58,309 bases of DNA from Flavobacterium hercynium (GTDB taxonomy: Bacteria > Bacteroidota > Bacteroidia > Flavobacteriales > Flavobacteriaceae): NCBI RefSeq assembly GCF_002217285.1, contig NZ_MUGW01000037.1, positions 1 through 58,309 on the forward strand. Reading direction: 5' to 3'. Below the pieces are notes generated by a model. The model did no database searches, was not told where the DNA came from, and saw only the letters and a list, made by a program, of their open reading frames with translations. Positions 25,385 through 33,924 of the stretch are shown here, one piece after another. How positions within the stretch are numbered: position 1 is the first letter of the stretch; each line of letters opens with the position of its first letter. Made by a program: the position numbers and the translations under genes.

Positions 25385-26056
25385 TTATTCTATAAATTCA
25401 TAAGACGAATCTTCTTTGTAAAAATTCCATACTAACATATCTTCATTTCCTCTTTTTTTAGTTTTGTAATATGTTATCATTTCTTTTCTCTCTGTTAAAT
25501 AAAAATAAGACTCGAAATTATTAATTATAAATCTTACTCTCAATCCAATACTATCATTGTGATTTCGTAATCTTTCAAGAGGCATTTTTTTGTATGAAAT
25601 TTTTAAGCTGTCATAATATTTTTTTATATCAATTTGTGTTTTGAAAGAATCTTTTGTCTTAGTATCACTACAAATAGGATTCATTATGCTTTTAAATTCT
25701 AAAGAATTATTTCTAAAAAAATAGGTTATAATTTTATTCCTATTCTCAATTTTGCAACTATCATTAAATATAGGTAAAGGTCCTTTTGGAATGCCATTAA
25801 TTTTTTTTGGTTTAATATTTGAAAAAACTTCGACTCTTACAGTATCATAATGTGACGGATTTGTTGGTTCATAATCATGAATATCTTTTTCAGGTGATTC
25901 TCCTTCCAGATATGTCATAGAATATTTGTAGAACCCATTATCTAATAATTCTTTTTGCGTGACAGTATTGTTTAAATAATGATTAATTGTGTCTTTTTTT
26001 GTACATGATATTATTGTTAAAACAATAAAAACTAACAGAATATATAATTTATGCAT
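25385..26056 (-). CDS. lipoprotein, second tandem paralogue in the vgrG island
   Basis: This 223-residue lipoprotein (LTIISC, Cys18) shares the KKDxINHYLNxxVTQKELxDNGFYxYS opening with the gene at 24694-25371. It diverges in a following acidic loop (LEGESPEKDIHDYEPTN). Both contain a repeated ITYFFRN strand around the middle. The gene begins 4 bases after the stop of the candidate effector, implying co-transcription and, by analogy with other vgrG islands, immunity function. Confidence 0.7.
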   Translation of the reverse strand: MHKLYILLVFIVLTIISCTKKDTINHYLNNTVTQKELLDNGFYKYSMTYLEGESPEKDIHDYEPTNPSHYDTVRVEVFSNIKPKKINGIPKGPLPIFNDSCKIENRNKIITYFFRNNSLEFKSIMNPICSDTKTKDSFKTQIDIKKYYDSLKISYKKMPLERLRNHNDSIGLRVRFIINNFESYFYLTERKEMITYYKTKKRGNEDMLVWNFYKEDSSYEFIE

Positions 26057-26060
26057 TACT

Positions 26061-26933
26061 TTATTTTTTTTCTACAATTGGCACAATACCTTTCAGAATA
26101 TTTTCTTCTCTTTGTTCTTGTTTACCTATTTTTTGTTGATAAAATTCTCCATCTTGACCTTGATATAAACCATAATCTTGATGATATGATTTTCTTCCTA
26201 TTTGATATATATCATACATTGGATAAGCTAAATCCAATGTTTTAAATTCAGATTCTAGACCAAGAAAAAAACAAAATATTCCAATTACTTCTTTGGTTAA
26301 TACAAAGGCACCAGCTGCTTCGGAGACAGGAATAAAACCTATAATTCCTCCAAATATCGAAAGACGAGTTAAGATTTTTTCTATTTCAGATTTATCTTTT
26401 GAGATCATTATTCTTGTGTAGTTCTGATCAAGTTTTCTATTAACTATAGTAGCTTCTTTTATATAGTTTTGAAATGTACCTAATTTAAATTCGGAGCCAT
26501 CTCTAAATTTAACTCTTCCTTCATTTATTATAAGGTTATGCAATGTCGAACCATCTATTGCACTTTTCTTTTTTCTTCTTACTTCATAATTTTTATCTAA
26601 TTCTTCAAATCCAGACTTACTTCCTATTGTTTTATAATAAGTAACTACACAATCTCCTCCAATTATGTCTCCAGTATTACTGATATAAATGTTTAAGGCA
26701 CTTGCATATATATTCTTATCTTGTTGATACGGATATCCATCAAATTTTTCATCATTGTAACCGGAATAGATTTTTAATGATGTTAAAATTGTTACACAAT
26801 GTTGTAAATTATTTATTTGCATAGCTGCACTTTGGGTGTAGTAAGCCCATTTTAATGCTACTCTTTGATGTTTTTTCCAAGGTTCAGATATTCTTGTTGG
26901 TTCGTAATCTCCAAAACTAATTGATGTTCCCAT
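26061..26933 (-). CDS. candidate VgrG-linked effector with a hydrophobic segment
   Basis: This 290-residue protein has no signal peptide and no motif I recognise. Residues of note are a glycine-rich hydrophobic segment (SIFGGIIGFIPVSEAAGAF followed by VIGIFCFFLGL, about 195-235), preceded by a charged region, and a Gln/Glu-rich tail. It overlaps the small gene before it by 17 bases and is followed 4 bases later by two lipoprotein paralogues. The layout vgrG - small protein - this gene - lipoproteins makes it the likely cargo, with the hydrophobic part perhaps inserting in membranes. This is inference; its activity is unknown. Confidence 0.6.
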   Translation of the reverse strand: MGTSISFGDYEPTRISEPWKKHQRVALKWAYYTQSAAMQINNLQHCVTILTSLKIYSGYNDEKFDGYPYQQDKNIYASALNIYISNTGDIIGGDCVVTYYKTIGSKSGFEELDKNYEVRRKKKSAIDGSTLHNLIINEGRVKFRDGSEFKLGTFQNYIKEATIVNRKLDQNYTRIMISKDKSEIEKILTRLSIFGGIIGFIPVSEAAGAFVLTKEVIGIFCFFLGLESEFKTLDLAYPMYDIYQIGRKSYHQDYGLYQGQDGEFYQQKIGKQEQREENILKGIVPIVEKK

Positions 26934-27087
26934 TTATTATAATTTTATTTGCGCTGTTTATTTCTAAATCTCCGTAAGTTGCTTCAAGTGTTATCGTTTC
27001 TGCTGTTTTTTCTATTTCTTTTGCTATAACCACATTTTTCTTGTTTACTTCTACAATGCTGTTTTTTGCTCGTTTTATAATTGCCAT
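26917..27087 (-). CDS. 56-residue VgrG-tail-like small protein
   Basis: A short gene starting at the ATG at 27087 (MAIIKRAKNSIVEV) and ending in TAG at 26917, 17 bases inside the next gene. Its last part, ITLEATYGDLEINSANKIII, has the alternating pattern of a beta-helix needle. It resembles the tail of the VgrG encoded just upstream (IKINSTQGDITLKASQIIRG). It may be an extension or adaptor of the VgrG spike carrying the next-encoded protein. The start lies 12 bases after the vgrG stop. It is short, so some caution is needed. Confidence 0.6.
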   Translation of the reverse strand: MAIIKRAKNSIVEVNKKNVVIAKEIEKTAETITLEATYGDLEINSANKIIINGNIN

Positions 27088-27099
27088 ATTATTAAAATT

Positions 27100-28953
27100 T
27101 TAATTAAAAAAGCTGCCTTCCTGACTATTACCACGAATTATTTGTGATGCTTTGAGTGTGATATCTCCCTGAGTTGAATTTATTTTTATTTGCTCTGCCA
27201 TTTCAATCTGCTCTCCCGCTTGCAACATACTTTTTTCTGTAACATGCAGGATTCGCTGATCACCTCGCTCTGATAAAGTTCCTTCTGTGTTTATCTCTAC
27301 ATTATTCCTACCAGAAAGGATAATATTATTCTCCGCTTCAACTGTAAAATTCTTCTCTGCTTCGACTGTAAAATTCTTTCCTGCCTTAATCGTAATATCT
27401 TCTCCGGCTTCAAATTCTATGTTTTTGGGAGCTTTAAATCGAATGTTGCCATCACCACAGAGCACTGCTATGGTTTGTCCTTTTTGGCTTTCAATGGTGA
27501 TATCGCCCGTTTCATCATTTAAAAGGAGCTTGTTACCACTTCTCGTCGCCAGTACTTTGAGATCGTTGTTGGGCGTGCTGAAACCACTTATTTCTTTTTT
27601 ATTACTCATGGTTCCTATTACAAAAGGAAGCTCGGCATTGTCACCCTGAAAGTCTACTAAAACAGTATCGCCAATTTCGGGGAGGATATGAGAACCTCTG
27701 CCATTGCCTCCGTAGTTTTGAAGCATCGGAATATAAGGTGTTGTTTTATTTTTACTTTCCTGCCAAGGCATTTGTACCTGTACAGCACTATGTCCGTTCG
27801 GATCTGCATTGGCCGTTACAATAGCAGTTTGACTTTTGCATATAGTAATTAAATCAGGATTGGTTTGGGGTGAAAATACAGAACCGTTGAAGTTTACTGC
27901 TGTAAAATTGTTTTCATAACATCCTTCGTCTTCGCACAGGTGTGTAATGCTGGTTACAAAATAAGAACTTTCGAGCTGTACATCTACACCTGTTATGCGT
28001 ACACTATTGCCCAATGTAATTCCGGGAACTTCGCTTTTAGCCGTTACTATCATTAGATTGGCTAAAACAGAACGCATTTTATTTTTGGTGTATTCTTCGA
28101 GCGTTGTTTTTCCGCGTGCACCAATAGGATTCTGATTGAGCTGCATTTCTGTAGTCTGGCTGAAAACAGTATTGGACTTATTGATGAAGTTCTGCTGAAA
28201 ACCATCACATTCGTTGCGGTAATTTATCGTTTGATCTTTCCAATAATCTCCCAGACGATTATCATTTTCGATTACCTGAAACTGAGCAGGCAACACTTTC
28301 ATTTCATAACTGAACTCCTGCATGTTGGTGGCATAAACTAACTTTGGTTCTCCTCCTGCGGAACCCGGCATACCAAAAACCATCGTACGCCCGTTGTCAT
28401 AAAACCAATGTCCGTTTCGTTTGGCAAGATTGTTTAGAAAATCGAATGTACTTTGGTTGTATTGTACGGTGTACGGCAACTGATATTTGTAGAACGGAAA
28501 AATATTCAGATCTATATCATAACCTTCTTTTACTTCTGTGACGATATCAATTAATGTTTTATCCGTAAAAGAGTTGCATTTCAAGCCGTCATCGAGTAGT
28601 ATAGAACAGCTGTGCCCTGAAATGAAAAGCGTTTCTTCCAGATCCTGATGACGGGATTTTTGGGTTTTGACTTTGGTAACAATTCCCGAGAAATGCAGGA
28701 TATAATCACTGCGGTGTGTAAATACCATCAGATCGTCTACTCCTTCGATGGGTTTGATCTCGATGTTAATTTTTTCGCCATACAATCGTTGAGATAGTGG
28801 CATGACACTTTTGAATTCAGAGACTAACAAGTCTTGTCTCACTTCTACCGAAAAGGTATTGTGAGCATGAATGTCCTGAACAATTTTTAAGTTGCTGAAA
28901 TTGGAAATGGTGATGTCACCAATTTTAATAATGGAGTTGGTTTGTAAAGCCAC
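27100..28953 (-). CDS. vgrG: VgrG-type spike protein (type VI secretion)
   Basis: This 617-residue protein matches VgrG of the Bacteroidota type VI system. A gp27-like hub covers the first 350 residues (SRHQDLEETLFISGHSCSILLDDGL; STFDFLNNLAKRNGHWFYDNGR). An OB-fold region follows (HSAVQVQMPWQESKNKTTPYIPMLQNYGG; HILPEIGDTVLVDFQGDNAELPFVIGTM), and a C-terminal repeated beta-helix (FEAGEDITIKAGKNFTVEAEKNFTVEAENN) ends at the tip. The start codon is GTG at 28953. It lies at the head of an effector-immunity-like cluster. No other structural T6SS genes lie in the window. Confidence 0.93.
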   Translation of the reverse strand: MALQTNSIIKIGDITISNFSNLKIVQDIHAHNTFSVEVRQDLLVSEFKSVMPLSQRLYGEKINIEIKPIEGVDDLMVFTHRSDYILHFSGIVTKVKTQKSRHQDLEETLFISGHSCSILLDDGLKCNSFTDKTLIDIVTEVKEGYDIDLNIFPFYKYQLPYTVQYNQSTFDFLNNLAKRNGHWFYDNGRTMVFGMPGSAGGEPKLVYATNMQEFSYEMKVLPAQFQVIENDNRLGDYWKDQTINYRNECDGFQQNFINKSNTVFSQTTEMQLNQNPIGARGKTTLEEYTKNKMRSVLANLMIVTAKSEVPGITLGNSVRITGVDVQLESSYFVTSITHLCEDEGCYENNFTAVNFNGSVFSPQTNPDLITICKSQTAIVTANADPNGHSAVQVQMPWQESKNKTTPYIPMLQNYGGNGRGSHILPEIGDTVLVDFQGDNAELPFVIGTMSNKKEISGFSTPNNDLKVLATRSGNKLLLNDETGDITIESQKGQTIAVLCGDGNIRFKAPKNIEFEAGEDITIKAGKNFTVEAEKNFTVEAENNIILSGRNNVEINTEGTLSERGDQRILHVTEKSMLQAGEQIEMAEQIKINSTQGDITLKASQIIRGNSQEGSFFN

Positions 28954-29396
28954 GGCGTATAATGATTTAAAGTTTTTGTTACTAACATATATTCAAACTT
29001 TAAGTCAATAATTGAGTGGTATTCAAAAAGCAGATATAATACTATTTTTGGTTTTAGATTACATTTGTTTGCTGCAAACGTACTACAATTTGTTTTATTT
29101 GAGAGAAAAATATTTCAGTTTAACAAAAGCAAAAAGATTTCTCATATCATTTTAACAGGAACGAAACAATAATGATAATAAATGCATATTCAATTGTAGT
29201 ATTTTATTATAAAATTCTCATTTTCGGTTAGAGGATTTTCTTAAAGAAGCTTAATTCTATTAAAAAATTAATATATATTGGAAAAAATATTTAATTAGGT
29301 ACTAATAGCGGATAATTAAATGGGAATCTATCTATATTTTTGCATCAAATTCAAAAGAAGGATTTGAAAAACAAGTTTAAATAAATACCTAATTAT
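28954..29396. other. divergent intergenic region between vgrG and the roadblock-like gene
   Basis: No gene is visible in these 443 AT-rich bases. They hold the promoters of two divergent genes. GTTTGC-T-GCAAAC (29067-29079) is a perfect 13-base palindrome on the vgrG side and could be an operator. A TATTTTTG box lies about 58 bases before the 29397 start. Confidence 0.4.
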
Positions 29397-29774
29397 ATGT
29401 CTGATTTTTTAAAACAATTCGGAGAAGATCTTAAAAAAAATGTACCTGGTTTCATCGCAGTTTCTGTAGCTGAAATTAAAAGTGGAATGTCTTATTATTC
29501 AGAATCTGCATTAGCTGATTTTGATCCTGAATTAGCATCTGCATTTAATCTTGAAGTTATTAAAGCAAAAATGAATGCCATTAAAGCATTAAACTTAATA
29601 GGTCAGGAAATTGATAACGTAATGATTACGTTAACATCTCAAATTCACATTATCGATGTTTCTGAGAACGGAGAATACTTTATTTACTTAGCGGTAGATG
29701 CTACAAAAGCAAATTTAGGAATGACAAAATCAATCTTAAATAAATACAAGAAAGAAATTGTTGGAAAATTGTAA
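29397..29774 (+). CDS. roadblock/LC7-like small protein
   Basis: This 125-residue protein has the alternating helix-strand pattern of roadblock/LC7 proteins: a helix MSDFLKQFGEDLKK, strand GFIAVSVAEIKSGMSYYSE, a helix NLEVIKAKMNAIKALNLIG and strands VMITLTSQIHIIDVSENGEYFIYLAVD. Such proteins often serve as regulatory subunits of small GTPases (MglB, for example) or in polar signalling. No GTPase gene is nearby. The family call comes from pattern rather than a diagnostic motif. A terminator follows directly. Confidence 0.55.
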   Translation: MSDFLKQFGEDLKKNVPGFIAVSVAEIKSGMSYYSESALADFDPELASAFNLEVIKAKMNAIKALNLIGQEIDNVMITLTSQIHIIDVSENGEYFIYLAVDATKANLGMTKSILNKYKKEIVGKL

Positions 29775-29800
29775 TAATACTTTAGTAATTAATTGGAAAG

Positions 29801-29836
29801 AGAGGATATTCTGAAAAGGATATTCTCTTTTTTTTT
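29801..29836 (+). terminator. intrinsic terminator after the roadblock-like gene
   Basis: AGAGGATATTC (29801-29811) pairs with GGATATTCTCT (29818-29828) with three wobble pairs and a 6-base loop, followed by a run of Ts. Confidence 0.75.
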
Positions 29837-29909
29837 AATGAAACTTTCGTAATCGGGATTGACTATTACTTTATATTTGTACTCAAAATATAAAGGTAGT
29901 GTCGCATAT

Positions 29910-30383
29910 ATGGAATTACGTGAGTTTTTCGAAAAATATCCCGATGAAGCAACTTGCATTGAAGACTTCAAAAACAAGCGTCTTAAAAATGGTTTGTTGT
30001 GCAAAAAATGCGGACATGACGAACATTCTTTCCGGAAAATTGACTTAAAATTTCAATGTAAAAGGTGTCAGAACAGAATAAGTCTGCGCTCCGGAACAGT
30101 AATGGAAAATTCCAATTTACCTGTGAAATACTGGATGATTTGTATCGAAATCATGACCTTATCCAGAAAAAAAATCTCAGTACTTAAACTTCAATATTTG
30201 TTAGGTCATAAACGTTATGAACCTATTTGGCTGATGGTGCAGAAAATTAAACTGGTCATGCGCAAAAGAGATGAAAAATACACACTAAGAGCGTATTCAG
30301 AATTTGATTCAGAATTTTTAAAAGAATTAGACGGCCTTATACTCCCAAAAAAAGATAAAAAAAATACGAATGAGATGGTTTAA
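29910..30383 (+). CDS. lone IS1595-type zinc-ribbon protein
   Basis: This 157-residue protein resembles the N-terminal zinc-ribbon half of IS1595-family transposases. It has a helix ELREFFEKYPDEATCIEDF, zinc ligands CKKC and CKRC, then helices KYWMICIEIMTLSRKKISVLKLQYLLGH and VQKIKLVMRKRD. The catalytic DDE domain is absent and the reading frame stops cleanly. No terminal inverted repeats were found on the flanks. Upstream in-frame codons overlap a TATATTTG promoter (29872-29879), so the ATG at 29910 is the start. It could be a transposon remnant or a repurposed DNA-binding protein. Confidence 0.7.
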   Translation: MELREFFEKYPDEATCIEDFKNKRLKNGLLCKKCGHDEHSFRKIDLKFQCKRCQNRISLRSGTVMENSNLPVKYWMICIEIMTLSRKKISVLKLQYLLGHKRYEPIWLMVQKIKLVMRKRDEKYTLRAYSEFDSEFLKELDGLILPKKDKKNTNEMV

Positions 30384-30401
30384 AACAGCAATCTCGTTTT
30401 T
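30371..30401 (+). terminator. likely terminator of the zinc-ribbon gene
   Basis: GAGAT (30371-30375) pairs with ATCTC (30390-30394), followed by G and a run of seven Ts. The stem is short, so confidence is moderate. It begins within the last codons of the gene. Confidence 0.55.
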
Positions 30402-30829
30402 TTATTTTCCAATTGTTTTCATTATTAGTCTGCAACGAAAAATCAGATTGTTTTTTATTCATATTATTTATACTGTTTGACGTTTAGTTGAAGAGTATTT
30501 TCTTTTATTTCATCATTTTTCAGGCTAAATTAAATTTTTGTTACGAAATCTTTAAAAATGCATTTCATCGGTTAAAATGAACATTTTATCGATTATTTGT
30601 TTGTTTTTATAAAAGATTAATACATATATTCGTGGTAAATTTAAATCATTAAAGTAGTACTATACTGATCAATATTTATTATTGTTTTTTGAATGTATCT
30701 TATAGTCAATTTGATTATAAGTTAGTAGATGAAGAGTTTGAAAATGTGTGGGGGGTACATCTGAATCGTTTGAAGAAATGAGTATATCTAATGATTTAAA
30801 ATGAGATTAAACCCCAAATCATTTAATAT
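30402..30829. other. non-coding leader of the T9SS metalloprotease-like gene
   Basis: No gene is visible. This AT-rich stretch probably contains the promoter and leader of the next gene. I could not find a convincing TTG/TAnnTTTG pair. The region near 30600-30660 has weak TACATATATTCG-like words only. Confidence 0.35.
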
Positions 30830-33070
30830 ATGAAAACACTTTTATTACAAGTTGTCCTTTTTCTTTGCAGTTATGCTGCAATAGGACAGAAAACGCTCTT
30901 TATACCCACGGAATGGAGCAATCCCAACAACGAATTTTATAATAGAATCTCAGATTCCAGAAAGTACGAGTCTACAAACTTTGTATTGTATTGGGGAGAT
31001 AAAGTAGGAACGAATCCTGCTGCTTACGCTGATGCTTCGTTACGATTTACCCCGAAATCAGTAGCAGATACATTAGAAACTAGTTTTAAGCGTATGGTAA
31101 CAGATTTAAAATTTGTGAGCAACGCGCCAACAACCAATGTTGGAAAGTACAAAATGATTATCATGGTCATGAATACCTGGAATGCCACAGACGATAGGTT
31201 GCTGGCTTTTGCACATGCCAGCTCATTTAGTAACACGATTGGTGCTATGTTTGTGCATCCGGAAGCAACCCGAGATGGTGGTGCTTTGTCTCATGAATTT
31301 GCGCATGCTTTGCAAATGATGATGCGCATTCAGGAAAATCCGGGTAACGGAACTGCATTTGCAGGATACGATTGGGCCGGACCATTTTTTGAAGGTCATG
31401 CTAATTTTATGCGCGGACAAGTATATCCACACTTGGCTGAAATCGACGGAACATTGACCCGATGGATACAAACCAGACATTTTATGTGGTCTTCTAACCG
31501 TCATCATTATACCAATTTTCACTTGATGTATTATGTGCAGGAAAAAGATGGTTTTGATTTTACCAGACGTATGTGGGCTGAATCTAAAAATCAGGAACAT
31601 CCTTTAGAAACGATCAAACGATTAAAAGGTTTTTCTCAGGAACAGCTTAACGATTATCTGTGGGGATATGCACAAAGACAACCTGCATTTGATTATCCAA
31701 TTCAATGGAATTCTCAAGTTAATACTACTAGTAATTTTGGTAAAAAAATTAGAGATACGTATAAGCTTATTCAAAGCAGAATGCCCCGCTATACAAGCAG
31801 ACAATATACATTGCTGACGAAAGTTACCGGAACGACAGATCAATATTACACGAATAACGACTGGGCTCCGCAAGATTACGGAATGAATATTATTCCGTTG
31901 TATCCAACTTGTTCGGGAACAGAGAAAAAAGTAACAATTAAGTTCAAAGGACATACAGAAGTAAATACAGCTCAGGCAGGATGGCGTTATGGTTTTGTAA
32001 CGACAAAGGCAGACGGAACAGTATCTCGTTACAGCCCAATGTACAATACAGATGGTGAAGCTTCTTTTGCACTTAATTCTGCTACTGAAACAGGAATTTT
32101 TCTGGTAGTTTTCGCTGCTCCAAAAGTTCATATTAATTACAATATGGATGTTGGTTATCCAAAACAAAGAAGATATCCTTATGAAGTAAAAATTGCGAAT
32201 GCTAATCCGGAAGGATTTCAGGCAGCAGCAGATTTTAGAAAAGTGCTTAAAACAAACGGACGTATTCACACCAATGGAGGTGGATGGATTTCAAGTAATG
32301 CCAACGTAGCATCATCTGTTTATGTAGGACCTTATGCTATTGTACGTGGCGGAACTATTTCTGGAAATGCCCGTATCGAAGGTACAGCAATGGTAGAAGG
32401 TGGTAATATTAGCGGAAATGCGATAGTAAGAGACAATGCTTGTGTTTACAATGCGACATTATCAAATAATGCAATAGTAGAAGGAAATGGCTGGATGGAA
32501 GGCGGTTCGGTAACAGGAAGTGCTAACATCAAAGGTAATGCGATGTTGTTTGCAGGAAGTTTTGGCAATTCAGTTGTAGTAGGAGGTGATGCAGAAATAG
32601 GAAGCTGTTCTACATCTGGCGTATACTTGCAATTTCCATATTGGAGAAATGGCAGATCAGAATGCGACGGTAAAGGTGCAAATGATGCTTCGAATGTGGA
32701 TATCAATGCAACATTTACAACTTTTTCACCAGCAACAATGGCTTTTAGTACAACACCAACCTGTACTACTACAGTAAATACACTTGGTTCAGATTCATCT
32801 ATTTTAGATGATGAGGATTTTAGTGTAAATGTTTTTCCTAATCCAACAGCGGGTAATCTGACGATTTCATTTATGCAGACAGAGCGTGAAAAAGTTACAA
32901 TTTCATTGTACAATATCAACGGACGCAAAATAGATGTAGTTACAGATAAAACGTATGAAACAGGTCGCGCAGAAGTACCATACAATAGCAGTAAATTGCT
33001 TCCGGGCGTTTATTTGTTACGTATTCAAACAGGAAAAAGTGTAGTGAATAAGTCATTTATCAAACAATAA
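30830..33070 (+). CDS. secreted DUF6055/metalloprotease-like protein with T9SS tag
   Basis: This 746-residue exported protein starts with a signal peptide (cleaved after about SYAAIGQ). The first half contains the zinc-binding HEFAH motif (residues 155-159) and a later Glu188 in FFEGHANF, a pattern of gluzincin-type peptidases as in DUF6055 proteins. Residues of about 475-595 form a left-handed beta-helix of short repeats (NARIEGTAMVEGGNISGNAIV). The C-terminus carries a type A T9SS sorting domain (VFPNPTAGNLTISF, LYNINGRKI, LPGVYLLRI). The gene ends in a strong terminator. The substrate is unknown. Confidence 0.82.
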   Translation: MKTLLLQVVLFLCSYAAIGQKTLFIPTEWSNPNNEFYNRISDSRKYESTNFVLYWGDKVGTNPAAYADASLRFTPKSVADTLETSFKRMVTDLKFVSNAPTTNVGKYKMIIMVMNTWNATDDRLLAFAHASSFSNTIGAMFVHPEATRDGGALSHEFAHALQMMMRIQENPGNGTAFAGYDWAGPFFEGHANFMRGQVYPHLAEIDGTLTRWIQTRHFMWSSNRHHYTNFHLMYYVQEKDGFDFTRRMWAESKNQEHPLETIKRLKGFSQEQLNDYLWGYAQRQPAFDYPIQWNSQVNTTSNFGKKIRDTYKLIQSRMPRYTSRQYTLLTKVTGTTDQYYTNNDWAPQDYGMNIIPLYPTCSGTEKKVTIKFKGHTEVNTAQAGWRYGFVTTKADGTVSRYSPMYNTDGEASFALNSATETGIFLVVFAAPKVHINYNMDVGYPKQRRYPYEVKIANANPEGFQAAADFRKVLKTNGRIHTNGGGWISSNANVASSVYVGPYAIVRGGTISGNARIEGTAMVEGGNISGNAIVRDNACVYNATLSNNAIVEGNGWMEGGSVTGSANIKGNAMLFAGSFGNSVVVGGDAEIGSCSTSGVYLQFPYWRNGRSECDGKGANDASNVDINATFTTFSPATMAFSTTPTCTTTVNTLGSDSSILDDEDFSVNVFPNPTAGNLTISFMQTEREKVTISLYNINGRKIDVVTDKTYETGRAEVPYNSSKLLPGVYLLRIQTGKSVVNKSFIKQ

Positions 33071-33108
33071 TTTGATTTTTTTTTGAATAGATTTTTTTTT
33101 TAGTTTTA

Positions 33109-33148
33109 GCCCTGTCAGTCTTTAGACTTGATGGGGCTTTTTTTTTTT
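33109..33148 (+). terminator. intrinsic terminator after the T9SS gene
   Basis: GCCCTGTCAGTC (33109-33120) pairs with GACTTGATGGGGC (33125-33137), with mismatches in the middle, and is followed by eleven Ts. Confidence 0.88.
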
Positions 33149-33149
33149 A

Positions 33150-33200
33150 AGTGTAAAATGTGTAAAATGTGAAATGTGGACTGTGAAATATGAATTGTAA
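33150..33200. repeat. TGTAAAATG/TGTGAAAT word repeat
   Basis: The words GTGTAAAATGTGTAAAATGTGAAATGTGG run in a short, imperfect 9-10 base periodicity. It is simple sequence with no open reading frame; a similar style of repeat occurs at 57000-57039. Confidence 0.55.
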
Positions 33201-33269
33201 AAAGCCGAAAGTAAAAATCTAAAGTCAGAAATTAAAAGCTTATAGCTTAAAACTTAATGCCTAAAGCAT

Positions 33270-33803
33270 CTACAAGGTTTTTTTCATTTTAATAATTTCC
33301 AAAAAAGTACCATCTTCTAAAGGAGCATTGACTTGTTCTGTAGCATGATAACCCATAGCAATGTAAAGCGGTTGACCGGGAAGGGTAGAACCCAATTCGA
33401 ATGATTTAAAACCAGCTTGTATTGCTGTTTCTTCACAAAGCGTAATCATCATTTTTCCTATTCCTTGTCGTGACCAGTCCGGATGTACAAAAAATGCACG
33501 AATTCTTGCCGAATCAACGTTTGGATCTAATAATGGATCAGCTTCTTCCTTAAACTGATCGCCGCCATAAAGCGTATTGCGTTTGCTCCATCCTCCACAA
33601 GCGACAATGGTGCTGCCACTTTCGATAACATAATACGTACCGTCTGCTATAAGCTGGGTATCAATACCAAAAATATATTTGATAGAACTTTCAATCTGTT
33701 CTTCGGTATAATAACCAATGCTCAAACCACGAACGGAAGCAGCAATAAGTTGTTGTAAAGTTTCGACATCGTTTAATGTAGCAAGACGACTTGTAAAAGG
33801 CAT
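33270..33803 (-). CDS. GNAT-family acetyltransferase
   Basis: This 177-residue protein is a GNAT with the acetyl-CoA pyrophosphate loop RQGIGKMM within VHPDWSRQGIGKMMITLCEETAI, preceded by strands (YYVIESGSTIVACGGWSKR) typical of the fold, and a C-terminal GYHATEQVNAPLEDGTFLEII. I start it at the ATG at 33803 (MPFTSRL), since the upstream TTG is weaker. The substrate cannot be inferred from the sequence or neighbours. Confidence 0.88.
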   Translation of the reverse strand: MPFTSRLATLNDVETLQQLIAASVRGLSIGYYTEEQIESSIKYIFGIDTQLIADGTYYVIESGSTIVACGGWSKRNTLYGGDQFKEEADPLLDPNVDSARIRAFFVHPDWSRQGIGKMMITLCEETAIQAGFKSFELGSTLPGQPLYIAMGYHATEQVNAPLEDGTFLEIIKMKKTL

Positions 33804-33924
33804 AGTAATCAATTAGAGTAAAACAAAGTGTTATCCAAATATACTAATTTTCAGACAATGCAATGCTTAATTGTAAAAACCTTTTGTAACTATAACTTCA
33901 GTTCTGTATACAGAAAACTGTTTT

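Noticed and set aside
27287..27649. plus-strand frame inside vgrG
   Set aside because: Its repeated Ser/Phe/Pro pattern is the reverse of the VgrG beta-helix repeats and not a real protein.
29859..30383. complete insertion sequence
   Set aside because: There is no DDE domain, no terminal inverted repeat and no target-site duplication visible; only the zinc-ribbon part is present.
31223..32269. antisense open frames over the T9SS gene
   Set aside because: They lie opposite a well supported long gene with clear domains and have no motifs of their own.
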